Part shown: positions 13,032-22,570 of the stretch, in pieces
Numbering within the stretch: the stretch's first letter is position 1
Layout of the letters: every line of letters starts with the position of its first letter
Assembly (NCBI GenBank): GCA_020152595.1
Contig: JAIGNY010003850.1
Coordinates: 321,001 to 385,000 of the forward strand
Origin: Chiridota heheva
Taxonomy: Eukaryota; Echinodermata; Holothuroidea; Apodida; Chiridotidae
Direction of reading: 5' to 3'
DNA length: 64,000 bases
Made by a program: the position numbers and the translations under genes
Notes under the pieces: model-generated
The model's database searches: none
What the model saw: only the letters and a program-made list of their open reading frames with translations
Told to the model about the DNA's origin: nothing

Positions 13032-13209
13032 ATGCCAGAATCTTGCTGTGCCGTTGGTTGCACTAGTTGATGTGTGCCGGGGAATAAAAAGACGTTTTCT
13101 CAATTTCGATCTGATCCTGATCGACGTTTGAAGTGGGTTTCTGCTGTACAGCGCGATGGCTTTCCACCTACGGTTCACACTAGGATTTGCAGCATGCACT
13201 TTATATCAG
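13032..13209 (+). pseudogene. THAP zinc-finger domain exon with a premature stop
   Basis: From the ATG, 59 codons give a THAP-type C2CH DNA-binding domain: Cys at 5, 6 and 10, Trp35, and the diagnostic C53-x2-H56-F57. The segment GFPPTVHTRICSMHF carries the second metal-binding half. Codon 13 is TGA, so the frame is broken in the middle of the zinc module. The exon ends in TCAG followed by GTATGT, a good splice donor, and the domain continues into phase 1. THAP domains occur in host transcription factors and in P-element-type transposases; with no neighbouring coding exon I cannot say which this was. The stop is possibly a CGA to TGA decay. Confidence 0.7.
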
Positions 13210-13359
13210 GTATGTAGGCTGTGTCTGAGTGTAACGAACAATCAGATGGCTTTCACGTAAGTTACTCTTCATATTTCCAGTATATGTATCAAACTTAAGG
13301 AAAATATGAATAAAATGTAATTCATGGATATTAATTAATTCTAAATAACATGCATTCAA

Positions 13360-14030
13360 ATAAATTTTCTATGGTAATTTATAATATGCATAGAATTTTG
13401 ATACATATCACTTACTTTTACTTGAGACATCTAAATAAATCTGGTCTACATCACAGATTTGAAAACTTAAATAAACAAAGAAAATATGTTTTTAGACACT
13501 TGAAATACAACTTCTAAAAAGCACCAAGAATTAAACCAAATTCTGCAACTAAATCTCAAAATAAATCTCAACAAAAAAAGTTACCCTTTTTTTCAACTTT
13601 CAACAAAATTAAAAGGAAGTTCTATAAATAGATGGATCGCACTTAAACTACAACGATCTCTAATATCTCTAAAAAGTGTCCAAATTAAGCAAGTTGACAC
13701 AAGTAACATTATTCCTTACTTTTGAGTTTTGTCCAAGTAAACTTGAAGACCAAAATGCAGCACAAAATGCATTCAATTTACTTTCTTTGGTATTAAACTT
13801 ACAATATGTATAGAATTTGTATGTACATCATTTTTCTTTTACACAAGACCTCTAAGAATGAAAACTATTTTGCAGATTTAAAATTTTTCAATGAAAGGAA
13901 GACTTTAATATCAGACTTAAAGAGTATAACACAAGTCTTGACAAGGCCACTTGAAATATAAATTTGCAGAAAGCACCAAGAACTAATATAAACCAAATTC
14001 TGAAAATAAATCTCAAAAATATAAATTCTT
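13360..14030. repeat. Diverged ~420-bp direct duplication
   Basis: The block around 13360-13570 (ATATGCATAGAATTTTGATA.. AAAGCACCAAGAATTAAACC) recurs at about 13775-14020 (ATATGTATAGAATTTGTATG.. AAAGCACCAAGAACTAATAT). The copies are clearly diverged, and neither codes. Confidence 0.6.
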
Positions 14031-14059
14031 TATCCACTAAAAGTGTTAAAGGTGTGCAG

Positions 14060-14400
14060 CCCACCGAGCGAAAAACATACTTGCAGTATGACAACAATTT
14101 TGATACCCGCAGTATGAAAGAAGTCAATTTTGATACCTGCAGTATGAGTATTGAACGAAAATATTGTGAAAATGGACCAGTAGCACAAAATTAACACAGT
14201 AAAACCTCATTTTTGGGACCTGCACTATGAAAATGATTAAAAAAAAAGAGTTTTTTTTAATATAAAAATAATAATAATAATTTTCAGTACAAATTTTTAA
14301 TATTTTATTTATAGTAAAAAAAGATACCTACACTACGAAAATGGTGCAAAAAAGGCACCTGCTCGGCCAGCACATATACATATACCTAACATATGGAAGT
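14060..14400 (+). repeat. Dispersed repeat F, copy 1
   Basis: Carries TTGATACCCGCAGTATGAAA, AAAATATTGTGAAAATGGAC, GACCTGCACTATGAAAA and CCAGCACATATACATATACC in that order. All four recur in the same order at 20786-21020. No protein is encoded. The family is unidentified. Confidence 0.65.
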
Positions 14401-14574
14401 CCTCCTTCCCCCTCCCCCGGGTTCTTTATCAGCTTAAATGGAAGCTTACAATTTTATAAACGGAAGATCTGTAAATGGATTTTCAAAATTTCAAAAGAGT
14501 CAAAAGAACCCAGGAGAAAATTCCAATCCAAACTGGTCCCAACTGGAAATTTTTCCGACCAGAATTTTGGAAAA

Positions 14575-14750
14575 TCCCAACTTGGATGAACTGGTTCAAG
14601 TTGGAGAATATGGTCAATCCTAGTTGGCACCGGTTAATCCCAGTTGGGAATTTGTTCAATCCAAGTTGGGACCAGTTCATCCCAGTTGGGAATATTTAAT
14701 CCAAGTTGGGACCAGTTCATCCCACTTGGGAATCCCAAGTGGTCTCAACT
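14575..14750 (+). repeat. Imperfect ~30-bp tandem repeat
   Basis: Repeats of the type CCAAGTTGGGACCAGTTCAT / CCCAGTTGGGAAT alternate with related variants. CAAGTTGG/CCAACTTG-type half-palindromes recur. Overlapping short frames in three registers are a by-product. Confidence 0.7.
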
Positions 14751-16126
14751 GGAATTTTCCTCTGAGAAATATGTTGGCCGAGTTCTTATTTATCATCTCC
14801 AGATAAACTAGCTCATTCATTGTAAACAAACAATGTCATGCGTTCTCACTTGAGTGTGAGCTCACGATTAAACTCACTGCAGGTGATCTGAGCGCAGGCA
14901 TGAGTGAATTAGAAGTCGAATGGTCCGTTTGTTTGTTGAGGGCTTAACGGCACCAAAACAACGAGGGTCAATTGTGCCTGAGAGGTCAGAACATTTTAGA
15001 GGTAGGAAGGGAAGGAAACAGGGGGAGAATGAGAGAAATTCAAGAACAAAAAGTCAGAAAGCTGCGATCGAATGGTCCGTCATTGAGATATTCGCGGGAA
15101 AAAATAGAGCAGGTTAACTGTTCACGCGAAATAAACAAGTCATAACAGGATATTGCGTAAATAATGTGATCGCAGGTCACATGATCAGCATTCACATACA
15201 TTTTTTGACAATCTCATTGATGGATCTGATCATGTGCTCCGGATCATGACCCTACCATCGTCTAGGATCAAGATCAAGTATCCGTGATCAGATCCGGTGA
15301 GAATTCTCACAGTGAAAAGCAGAAGCTGATCGCCAGCAGTGGGTCTGATCCAAGCTCGCACTCAAGTGGGAATGCGCCTACGTTGACTGAAGCAACATTC
15401 TGCCTTCCTTCAAAGTTCTGCTCAAGTAAAAACCAAACCGATCAATTTTTCTGTGTCAGAAGAGTATCATAACATTTAGCAAGGTGACCAACTTATAAGG
15501 GCTTCTCACCTAAATAAGCAGGCGTGGATCCAGGAATTTCCGAAAGGAGGGGGAGGAGGGGGGGAGCATTAGTTCTGACTAACTTTTGTTCTGCTGTGCA
15601 TGAGGTTTGATATTCTTTGCGCAAAACTTGCAAAGATGTTATTCTTCTCACACTCTAGCTCTAGACTTATGTAGATATCAACCATAATTTCAATTAGAAT
15701 GGGAACTTTTAGTAAAAGAGACTTAAGTGCAGAGGGTGTATGTGGTCTAAAAGAAGAGGGGGCGCCTTGCCCATGCCACCCTGGATCTGTGCCTGATAAG
15801 GTATCAATATATTTTGATATTGACCATGATGCCAACACAACCCTGGCTACTTTAAAAAAAAAATGATAAATCTCTTAACCAAGTGATGAATAACTTTGAC
15901 AAAAAAGTTTACACAGGTTTGATAACAATCAATTAATTTACCAATTATATCAATTGCTTAATTTCATTATAACAATGTTGATCGAAGTGACCATTCATTT
16001 CAATTCTCGCCTAACTGGTAATTCCAAAATATTTCCAAAATAATTGAAACATTTCATACTGGTACTTTCATTTTCAAATCTTTTGATCAGTATGTAGATT
16101 AATCTTTTAAATACATACAGTCATAG
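14751..16126. other. No gene recognised; GATC-rich patch
   Basis: The stretch 15165-15360 is unusually rich in GATC (ATGATC, GGATCTGATCATG, TCCGGATCATG, GATCAAGATCAAG, GTGATCAGATCCGG). No exon is supported. A G-rich MITE-like tail (GGAGGGGGAGGAGGGGGGGA) lies near 15546. Confidence 0.45.
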
Positions 16127-16640
16127 CTCTTTACAATGCAAACTTTTGAGGCTCGCAGCTGCAGCCACACACACCTGTACTAATACCTTAATCCGATCCC
16201 TTATGTTGAGTGCCAATTGAGGGCAGCATGTTTCATTTTTATAAGTCTTTAGAATGACTTTACCGGGTATCGAATCTGTGACCTTCTAGCAGGAAAGTGA
16301 GTGCTCTATAGCAGTGAAGGAAGATATTTGACATTAGGGGGGCCAGATTTATTTTTTTCCCAACAAACTTATCAAAATGTACGAGACTCTTATATCCAAA
16401 AACTATATATAAGGGGGTGGGGTAGGAAAATCAAGTAAAATTTTACATTTCCAAATATTGAAGAAAGCTTTCCCAAACATGAAGGAAATTTCCCGAAAAT
16501 TGGAAGTAAGACATAAAAGGAATCTCACTCTTCAAAATCAATTCATTTTAACTTCATTATTTAGGGGGCCAAAATTGTATTGGGGGCCTCCCCCCCCCCC
16601 TATCATGGTTCCTACACCACTACTGCTCTACCAATAGAGC
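16127..16640 (-). mobile_element. SINE-A copy 2, split by a MITE insertion
   Basis: On the minus strand, the body at 16127-16318 carries an intact B-box-like segment (AGATTCGATACCC) and GTCATTCTAAAGACTT, matching SINE-A copy 1. The tRNA-like 5' head is interrupted. Its remaining A-box portion (GGTTAGCTCTATTGGTAGAG) lies at about 16613-16640, beyond a ~290-bp insertion. Confidence 0.7.
16319..16612. mobile_element. hAT-like MITE inserted in SINE-A
   Basis: Ends are CAGTGAAGGAAG on the left and ..CCTACACCACTACTG on the right, i.e. the CAGTRGYGTAG terminal style. The interior has repeated CCCGAAAATTGAAG-like phrases shared with 24530-24935, 31240-31390 and 45060-45290. The flanking SINE shows a partly matching 8-bp duplication (CTCTATAG / CTCTACCA), consistent with hAT-type insertion. 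No coding capacity. Confidence 0.6.
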
Positions 16641-16660
16641 TAACCACTAAACTTAGGCAA

Positions 16661-16697
16661 TGAAATGAATGGACATCATTAATGTCCATTCATTTCA
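16661..16697. other. Perfect 16-bp stem hairpin beside the minisatellite
   Basis: TGAAATGAATGGACAT and its exact reverse complement are separated by the 5-base loop CATTA. The hairpin abuts the first unit of the 20-bp array. If the minus-strand gene is transcribed through the array, this hairpin would lie downstream of it in the 3' UTR. Confidence 0.8.
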
Positions 16698-16700
16698 ATG

Positions 16701-17900
16701 TGTGTATCATACAGCAAATGTGTGTATCATACAGCAAATGTGTGTATCATACAGCAAATGTGTGTATCATACAGCAAATGTGTGTATCATACAGCAAGTG
16801 TGTGTATCATACAGCAAATGTGTGTATCATACAGCAAATGTGTGTATCATACAGCAAATGTGTGTATCATACAGCAAATGTGTGTATCATACAGCAAATG
16901 TGTGTACCATACAGCAAATGTGTGCATCATACAGCAAATGTGTGTATCATACAGCAAATGTGTGTATCATACAGCAAATGTGCGTATCATACAGCAAATG
17001 TGTGTACCATACAGCAAATGTGTGTATTATACAGCAAATGTGTGTATCATACAGCTAATGTGTGTATCATACAGCAAATGAGTGTATCATACAGCAAATG
17101 TGTGTATCATACAGCAAATGTGTGTATCATACAGCAAATGTGTGTACCATACAGCAAATGTGTGTATTATACAGCAAATGTGTGTATCATACAGTAAATG
17201 TGTGCATCATACAGCAAATGTGTGTATCATACAGCAAATGTGTGTATCATACAGCAAATGTGTGTATCATACAGCAAATGTGTGTACCATACAGCAAATG
17301 TGTGTATTATACAGCAAATGTGTGTATCATACAGTAAATGTGTGTATTATACAGCAAATGTGTGTACCATACAGCAAATGTGTGTATTATACAGCAAATG
17401 TGTGTATCATACAGTAAATGTGTGCATCATACAGCAAATGTGTGTATCATACAGCAAATGTGTGCATCATACAGCAAATGTGTGTATTATACAGCAAATG
17501 TGTGTATCATACAGTAAATGTGTGCATCATACAGCAAATGTGTGTATCATACAGTAAATGTGTGCATCATACAGCAAATGTGTGCATCATACAGCAAATG
17601 TGTGTATCATACAGCAAATGTGTGTACCATACAGCAAATGTGTGTACCATACAGCAAATGTGTGTATTATACAGCAAATGTGTGTATCATACAGTAAATG
17701 TGTGCATCATACAGCAAATGTGTGTATTATACAGCAAATGTGTGTATCATACAGTAAATGTGTGCATCATACAGCAAATGTGTGTATCATACAGCAAATG
17801 TGTGTATCATACAGTAAATGTGTGTATCATACAGTAAATGTGTGCATCATACAGTAAATGTGTGTATCATACAGCAAATGTGTGTATCATACAGCAAATG
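16701..17900 (-). repeat. 20-bp minisatellite, 60 units, probable 3' UTR of the minus-strand gene
   Basis: Exactly 60 consecutive units of TGTGTATCATACAGCAAATG (plus-strand form) occupy 1200 bp without a single insertion or deletion. Variants are substitutions only (TACCAT, TATTAT, GCATCAT, AGTAAATG). Units carrying TATTAT recur at 17021, 17161 and 17301, giving a 140-bp higher-order period in part of the array. The unit length is not a multiple of three, so all plus frames stay open and give Cys/Tyr/His/Gln-rich frames; I regard these as spurious. In minus-strand orientation each consensus unit holds TGTATGATA, a PUF-type 9-mer, and the first unit contains the gene's stop codon. Confidence 0.95.
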
Positions 17901-18789
17901 GATTCTGAATAATATCTGAAGCAAATCCATTATTGGTGCCATTCAGAGATTTCTCACTGAACTGGTACCCTGTCCCTTGCTCAATCTGCCCCGACGGCTT
18001 ACTCTTACGCTTCATATGAATCTCCATCTGAAAACTATTCTTCCTCGAAGTCTTACTTTTTCTGTTCTTGGGGGACATCCTCATTTTCTTTTTTGGATGA
18101 GCATCCTCTCCCTTCTTAGGGTTATATGTCTTTTCAGTGGGAAGATTTCTTCTGTGATTCTTTTCTGGATTTTCAGATGAAATGAAAGATGATGAGTGAC
18201 CATTAAAACTCAAGGAAGAGAGCTTGTGATCTATGCCCTCCATTTCATCCGCTATGCCATGTGCATCTCTTCCTCGTTTAATAGACGTGACCCTTTTGAC
18301 CTGCTGTTGACCCCTTTCATCTATTCTACGTTCAATAATTTTGAAAGACTGATTGTCTTTTTTAGGATCAACACCTTCATTTGCATAAACAATGTTTTGA
18401 GATAGTTGACCACCTTGTCCTGAATAGACATTAACAGCACCATTTAGTTGTGGTACCCCTGAACTGGATACCCTAGTCTCTTGGTCCTCACCCGGTACTC
18501 TAAGTACCATGGTGGTAATACCATGTTCATTTCTTTCACTTTGACTAATTGCACTACTGGATGAATTCTGCACCATATCATTTTGCTGAACAAAATACTG
18601 TGGTTCTTCCTGATATGGGACAGCCCCTACCGCCATGACAACCTCCATCGGTGTTGCATCAGTGGTATAAACGGATTTATTGGAATGGGGCACCAAGTCG
18701 GTGATAGAGCTTAGGCATGGAGGGAGATCAGAGAGGGTTGCTAAATCTGGGAAGTCTGTCTGCTGTTGGAATGAATTTCTGTTGCTTTT
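17887..18789 (-). CDS. Terminal coding exon: cytoplasmic tail of an unidentified single-pass membrane protein
   Basis: The exon follows a strong acceptor (TTACTTGTTTCTTCCACAG) and runs 300 codons to TGA at 17889-17887. The in-frame ATG at 18804 lies in the intron, so it is not the start. The product is hydrophilic and rich in Ser, Asn, Gln and Lys. A basic stretch in its last third (AHPKKKMRMSPKNRKSKTSR) resembles a nuclear localisation signal. The protein ends NPFAV, a C-terminus compatible with a class II PDZ ligand (hydrophobic at -2 and 0). The acceptor phase is 0, matching the end of the 21327-21462 exon. The codons for PFAV and the stop are part of the first minisatellite unit. I do not recognise the family. 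Confidence 0.65.
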   Translation of the reverse strand, partial: KSNRNSFQQQTDFPDLATLSDLPPCLSSITDLVPHSNKSVYTTDATPMEVVMAVGAVPYQEEPQYFVQQNDMVQNSSSSAISQSERNEHGITTMVLRVPGEDQETRVSSSGVPQLNGAVNVYSGQGGQLSQNIVYANEGVDPKKDNQSFKIIERRIDERGQQQVKRVTSIKRGRDAHGIADEMEGIDHKLSSLSFNGHSSSFISSENPEKNHRRNLPTEKTYNPKKGEDAHPKKKMRMSPKNRKSKTSRKNSFQMEIHMKRKSKPSGQIEQGTGYQFSEKSLNGTNNGFASDIIQNPFAV

Positions 18790-19359
18790 CTGTGGAAGAA
18801 ACAAGTAACAAACAGTAAGGTTCCTTCATCTAAAATATAATTCATAAGCATTAAGGCATTGCATACAAATTTTCTGGAATCAGGAATGTTTTCAATAATC
18901 AATAATTTTCTGCTTCATTTTTGCTATAATTGAATCATTTCCATTAAATATTGGGTAAACATTTGGCAACCTATGTAAAAGACAATCTCTGAATATCCAT
19001 ACTAAAAGAAAGTCTACACATATGATCTTCCAAATTAAAAACCAAGGCGGAACAAATCATATCAAATAATAATAACAACAATATTTTAAATATTTTTCAA
19101 CTTTTTTTGGTTTCTTTTAAGGCTTAACATTGGTTAGTTTGGTAACAACTTATGAAACTCCTAAATTTGAATCTATGTAAATGTTGCTCCCATGCATTCA
19201 CCAAACATTAACAAAACTTCAACTTATGCTTCTAGTTGTTGTATCATACTGGTATCATGAATGTTAATAGATACAAACTAGAACGGTAAATACGGTTATG
19301 GTTCGCATGCCCATGCAAATTGACACCCATATCATATGACCTGCCCAATTATAACAATG
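18790..19359. other. Intron of the minus-strand gene, no other feature
   Basis: AT-rich sequence between the terminal-exon acceptor and the CCACATGG minisatellite. No exon signals were seen. Confidence 0.5.
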
Positions 19360-20735
19360 GCATCCCACATGGCATTCTATGTCCCACATGGCATCCCATG
19401 TCCCACATGGCATCCCATGTCCCACATGGCATCCCATGTCCCACACAGCATCCCATGTCCCACATAGCATCCCATGTCCCACATGGCATCCCATGTCCCA
19501 CATGGCATGCCATGTCCCACATGGTATCCCATGTCCCACATGGCATCCATGTCCCACAAGGCATCCCATGTCCCACATGGCATCCCATGTCCCACATGGC
19601 ATACCATATCCCACATGGTATTCCATGTCCCACATGGCATCCCACCCCATGTCCCACATGACATCTTATCCATACCTTGTACCACAGGCATTCCACCATA
19701 TGTCCCACATGGCATTCCACCATATGTCCCACATGGCATTCCACCATGTCCCACATGGAATTCCACCATGTCCCACGTAGCATCCCATCCTATGACCCAC
19801 ATGGCATCCCAATATATGTCCCACATATGGCATCCCATCCTATGTCCCACATTATATCCAATCATATATCCCACATAGCACCCCTCCTAATGTCCCACAT
19901 GGCATTCCTCCCTGTATCCCACATGGCTCCCACCTGATGTCCCACATGGCATTCCATCTTATGTCCCACATTAAATCCCACTATATGTTCCACATGGTAT
20001 CCCTCCCCATGTCCCAATGACATCCCACTTTATTTCCCATGTGACATCACATCCCATGTCCCCATGGCCTCCTACCTTACGTCCCACATGGCCTCCTACC
20101 TTATGTCCCACATGGCCTCCTACCCTATGTTACACCATGGAGGTACCACTTTAGCCACACTTGTGTTACTCGTGGCATCCCACCCCATGTCCCACACAAT
20201 ATCCCATCCCATGTCCCTTATGGCATCCCACCCCATGTCTCAAATGATATCCCACACCATCCCATGTCCCACATGGCATTCCACCCTATGTCCCACATGG
20301 CATTCCACCATATATCCCAATGACATTTCACCCTGTCCCACATAGCATCCCACCTTATGTCTCACATGGCCCCATCCTATGTCCCACATTATATCCAACA
20401 TTATATCCAACCATATGTCCCACATTGCATCCCACCCCATGTCCCACATTGCATCCCACCCCATGTCTCAAATGATATCCCACACCATCCCATGTCCCAC
20501 ATGGCATTCCACCCTCTGTCCCACATGGCATTCCACCATATATCCCAATGACATTCCACCCTGTCCCACATAGCATCCCACCTTATGTCTCACATGGCCC
20601 CATCCTTTGTCCCACATTATATCCAACCATATGTCCCACATTGCATCCCACCCCATGTCCCACATGACATCCCATAGGCTCCATACATGACATCCCATAG
20701 GCTCCATACATGACATCCCATAGGCTCCATAAGCA
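19360..20735. repeat. CCACATGG minisatellite, ~19-20 bp unit, ~1.4 kb, intronic
   Basis: Units read ATGTCCCACATGGCATCCC, well preserved at 19360-19640 and increasingly diverged to the right. A higher-order duplication of about 240 bp is visible: ATGTCTCAAATGATATCCCA.. starts at both ~20235 and ~20464. The end shows three copies of GACATCCCATAGGCTCCATA. The near-palindromic CCACATGG core keeps frames open on both strands (Met/Ser/His/Pro on plus, Trp/Asp/Met/Cys/Gly/His on minus). None has gene support. The array lies in the intron between the last two coding exons. Confidence 0.95.
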
Positions 20736-20785
20736 GTCTCGTCCTAGCTATCAGTCCATATCCACAGTCCAATGACAGATTGTTT

Positions 20786-21020
20786 GGTACCTGCAGTATG
20801 GAATTATACAATTTTGATACCCGCAGTATGAAAGAAGTCCATTACCTGCAGTATTCAAATATTAAGTGAAAATATTGTAAAAATGGACCAACAGTATGAA
20901 ATTAACAGAGTAATACAGCAATTTTTTGGGGACCTGCACTACAAAAAGGTTGAAAAAAGACATGTGCATTACAAAAATGATGCAGAAAAAGTACCTGCTA
21001 GGGCAGCACATATACATTAC
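20786..21020 (+). repeat. Dispersed repeat F, copy 2
   Basis: Shares TTGATACCCGCAGTATGAAA, TGAAAATATTGTAAAAATGG, GACCTGCACTACAAAAA and CAGCACATATACAT, in that order, with 14060-14400. Its right end merges into a TA-rich microsatellite. Confidence 0.65.
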
Positions 21021-21058
21021 ATATATATATATGTGTATGTATGTATGTATGTATGTAT

Positions 21059-21140
<82 letters not shown>

Positions 21141-21235
21141 ATATATATATACACGTATATATATATATATATAAATTATATATATATATATTATATATAC
21201 ATACACACACATATATATATATATATAACCTCACA
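21015..21235. repeat. TA/TGTA microsatellite
   Basis: A (TATG)n run passes into about 70 bp of uninterrupted (TA)n, followed by TA/CA-mixed blocks. Repeat copy F at 14060-14400 ends in a short version of the same motif (ACATATACATATACC), which suggests the microsatellite grew from the element's tail. Confidence 0.9.
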
Positions 21236-21326
21236 TATTGACCCCCCCCCCTCCCCCTTCCCAACCTGGGGTTACAAGTGCTTTAAGCTGATAGATAAAA
21301 GAATAACCCAATGGTCTGCCACAAAC

Positions 21327-21462
21327 CTGTATGGCTTGATTGACATAACTCCCACCAAATGGAAGACTGTGGAATGCTGGATTTGCATAAAAGTTCCCGT
21401 AGACTTCTTGAGGGGCTGATGTTGTTGTTGAAAATGAGGAACGCCTGCCACGTCGAAACTTC
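21327..21462 (-). CDS. Internal coding exon: juxtamembrane cytoplasmic segment of the membrane protein
   Basis: Bounded by a pyrimidine-rich acceptor (GCTGTTTATCTGTCCAG) and a donor CAG|GTTTGT, the 136-nt exon has one frame that fits both neighbours. It completes an Arg codon, then reads 45 codons beginning [10 protein letters not shown] and ending VNQAIQ in phase 0. The basic KFRRGRR directly follows the predicted membrane helix of exon 29552-29681 and acts as a stop-transfer and positive-inside signal. [10 protein letters not shown] is a Tyr/Asn-Pro-containing tail segment that could be a docking site, but that is inference. Other frames of the region lack in-phase partners. Confidence 0.65.
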
Positions 21463-22246
21463 CTGGACAGATAAACAGCAAAATAACAATAAAACTATCT
21501 TTACTTATAAATTTCATATAGTGTATTTCACAAATATTTTCCTTAAAATAATTCATATTTTTAAAGCTACATTCCATAATAAAGCATGCCCATTTTATTT
21601 TTAGTGGAATAATGCACTTGTCAGTTGTATGACTCACCCCTACTACCCCCGGCAATGTCAGTCAAAGGTAAGTCATTGTACCAAATTGGGGTGGGTCTAT
21701 TTACTTCAGACCCATTGACTTTGTACAGAGGTGATTAATTTTACTTCAGACCCATTGACTTTGTACAGAGGTGAGTGATTTGGGGTAAGTCATTTCACAA
21801 AATATGTCAGTCACCTAAGTGACTGAGGGGTGCATCAATGTACATGTTTTGTCCACCCACTTTGGTGCAATGACTCACCTTGTCCGGGAGTGTAGGGATG
21901 AGTCACACAATTGACAAGTGCATAATATCCACAGCAACGTGTTGTTAAAGGATTAGTTCAAAGAACAAGCAAATTCATCTTATGTGAAAGAAGACATTAA
22001 TAGAAACAAAATGGTGAAGAAACTACTTCTATATCTTATTCCATAAAGGAGATATTAGAGTTTAAAATTTTGTCTCACCTGTGTTGAAATGACTGGTGTA
22101 GTAAGTCTACTGTAGGTTGGCACCCTCGTCCTCACATTCTTAACAATTGTTATTTTTTTATTTGAATTGTTTTTCCGCAAACTTTTTCAGGTGGTAAATT
22201 ATAATTACTCATACTAGCTTTTGTTTTACTCTTTTCCGCCATATAG

Positions 22247-22433
22247 ATAGATATTCGGCATTTTAGCTTTTCGCAAAGAGTTGTTAATGAGTGAAATGGT
22301 TTGCCTGAGTGGGTAGTTAGCTCCAATTCTGTTCACAATTCAAAGTCATTTTATTTTATTTTTTTGTAGTGGTGGTGTTAGTTTGGGCTTTTCATGGGGT
22401 GAATAATCCTTCTCAGCCCCCAATAACGTTATG
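22247..22433 (+). mobile_element. LINE-B 3' end, 5'-truncated copy
   Basis: Carries the LINE-B tail with GCATTTTAGCTTTTCGCAAA, GAGTTGTTAATGAGTG and TTTGCCTGAGTGGGTA (remnant F-x-QRVVNEW-LPEW). It ends near ATAACGTTATGTTATATC as in the 50.7-kb copy. Only about 190 bp is present, typical of a 5'-truncated insertion, and it sits inside MITE-A copy 4. Confidence 0.75.
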
Positions 22434-22446
22434 TTATATCCAATGG

Positions 22447-22557
22447 TACAGTATTTAAAGGAATATTACCCAACCCAGGCTTGAACCCAGGGCCTCGTGG
22501 TCTGTAGACAGGTACTGTATGATAACCGCTACACCACAGTAGGTAGATGATGTTATA
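22447..22557 (-). mobile_element. Short tRNA-like SINE with 13-bp target duplication
   Basis: On the minus strand the A box TGGTGTAGCGG (22526-22536) and B box GGGTTCAAGCC (22478-22488) are correctly spaced for RNA polymerase III. The acceptor arms do not pair, so it is a tRNA-derived retroposon rather than a working tRNA. Perfect 13-bp direct repeats, TTATATCCAATGG, flank it at 22434-22446 and 22558-22570. Confidence 0.7.
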
Positions 22558-22570
22558 TTATATCCAATGG

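Noticed and set aside
16669-17857. Overlapping plus-strand frames of 90-171 codons rich in Cys, Tyr, His, Gln
   Set aside because: They are the three registers of a 20-bp repeat that lacks stop codons on the plus strand; no start context, splice sites or flanking coding sequence.
16701-17900. CRISPR array
   Set aside because: The 20-bp units are directly contiguous with no spacers, in a eukaryotic setting.
17887-18804. Gene start at the ATG at 18804
   Set aside because: The ATG lies in the pyrimidine-rich tract just upstream of a consensus acceptor, and the upstream exon joins in phase at 18789.
19264-20716. Long frames on both strands in the CCACATGG array
   Set aside because: The near-palindromic unit keeps both strands open; this is simple repeat translation inside an intron.
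20862-21419. 178-codon Tyr/Ile frame
   Set aside because: Most of the frame translates TA/TG microsatellite; only its tail overlaps the real exon on the opposite strand.
21272-21655. 127-codon minus-strand frame as a gene
   Set aside because: The frame differs from the one that joins the flanking exons; splice sites at 21462 and 21327 define the coding piece in another frame.
22470-22540. Functional tRNA gene
   Set aside because: A and B boxes are present, but the acceptor stem does not pair and a target duplication flanks the segment, so it is a SINE.
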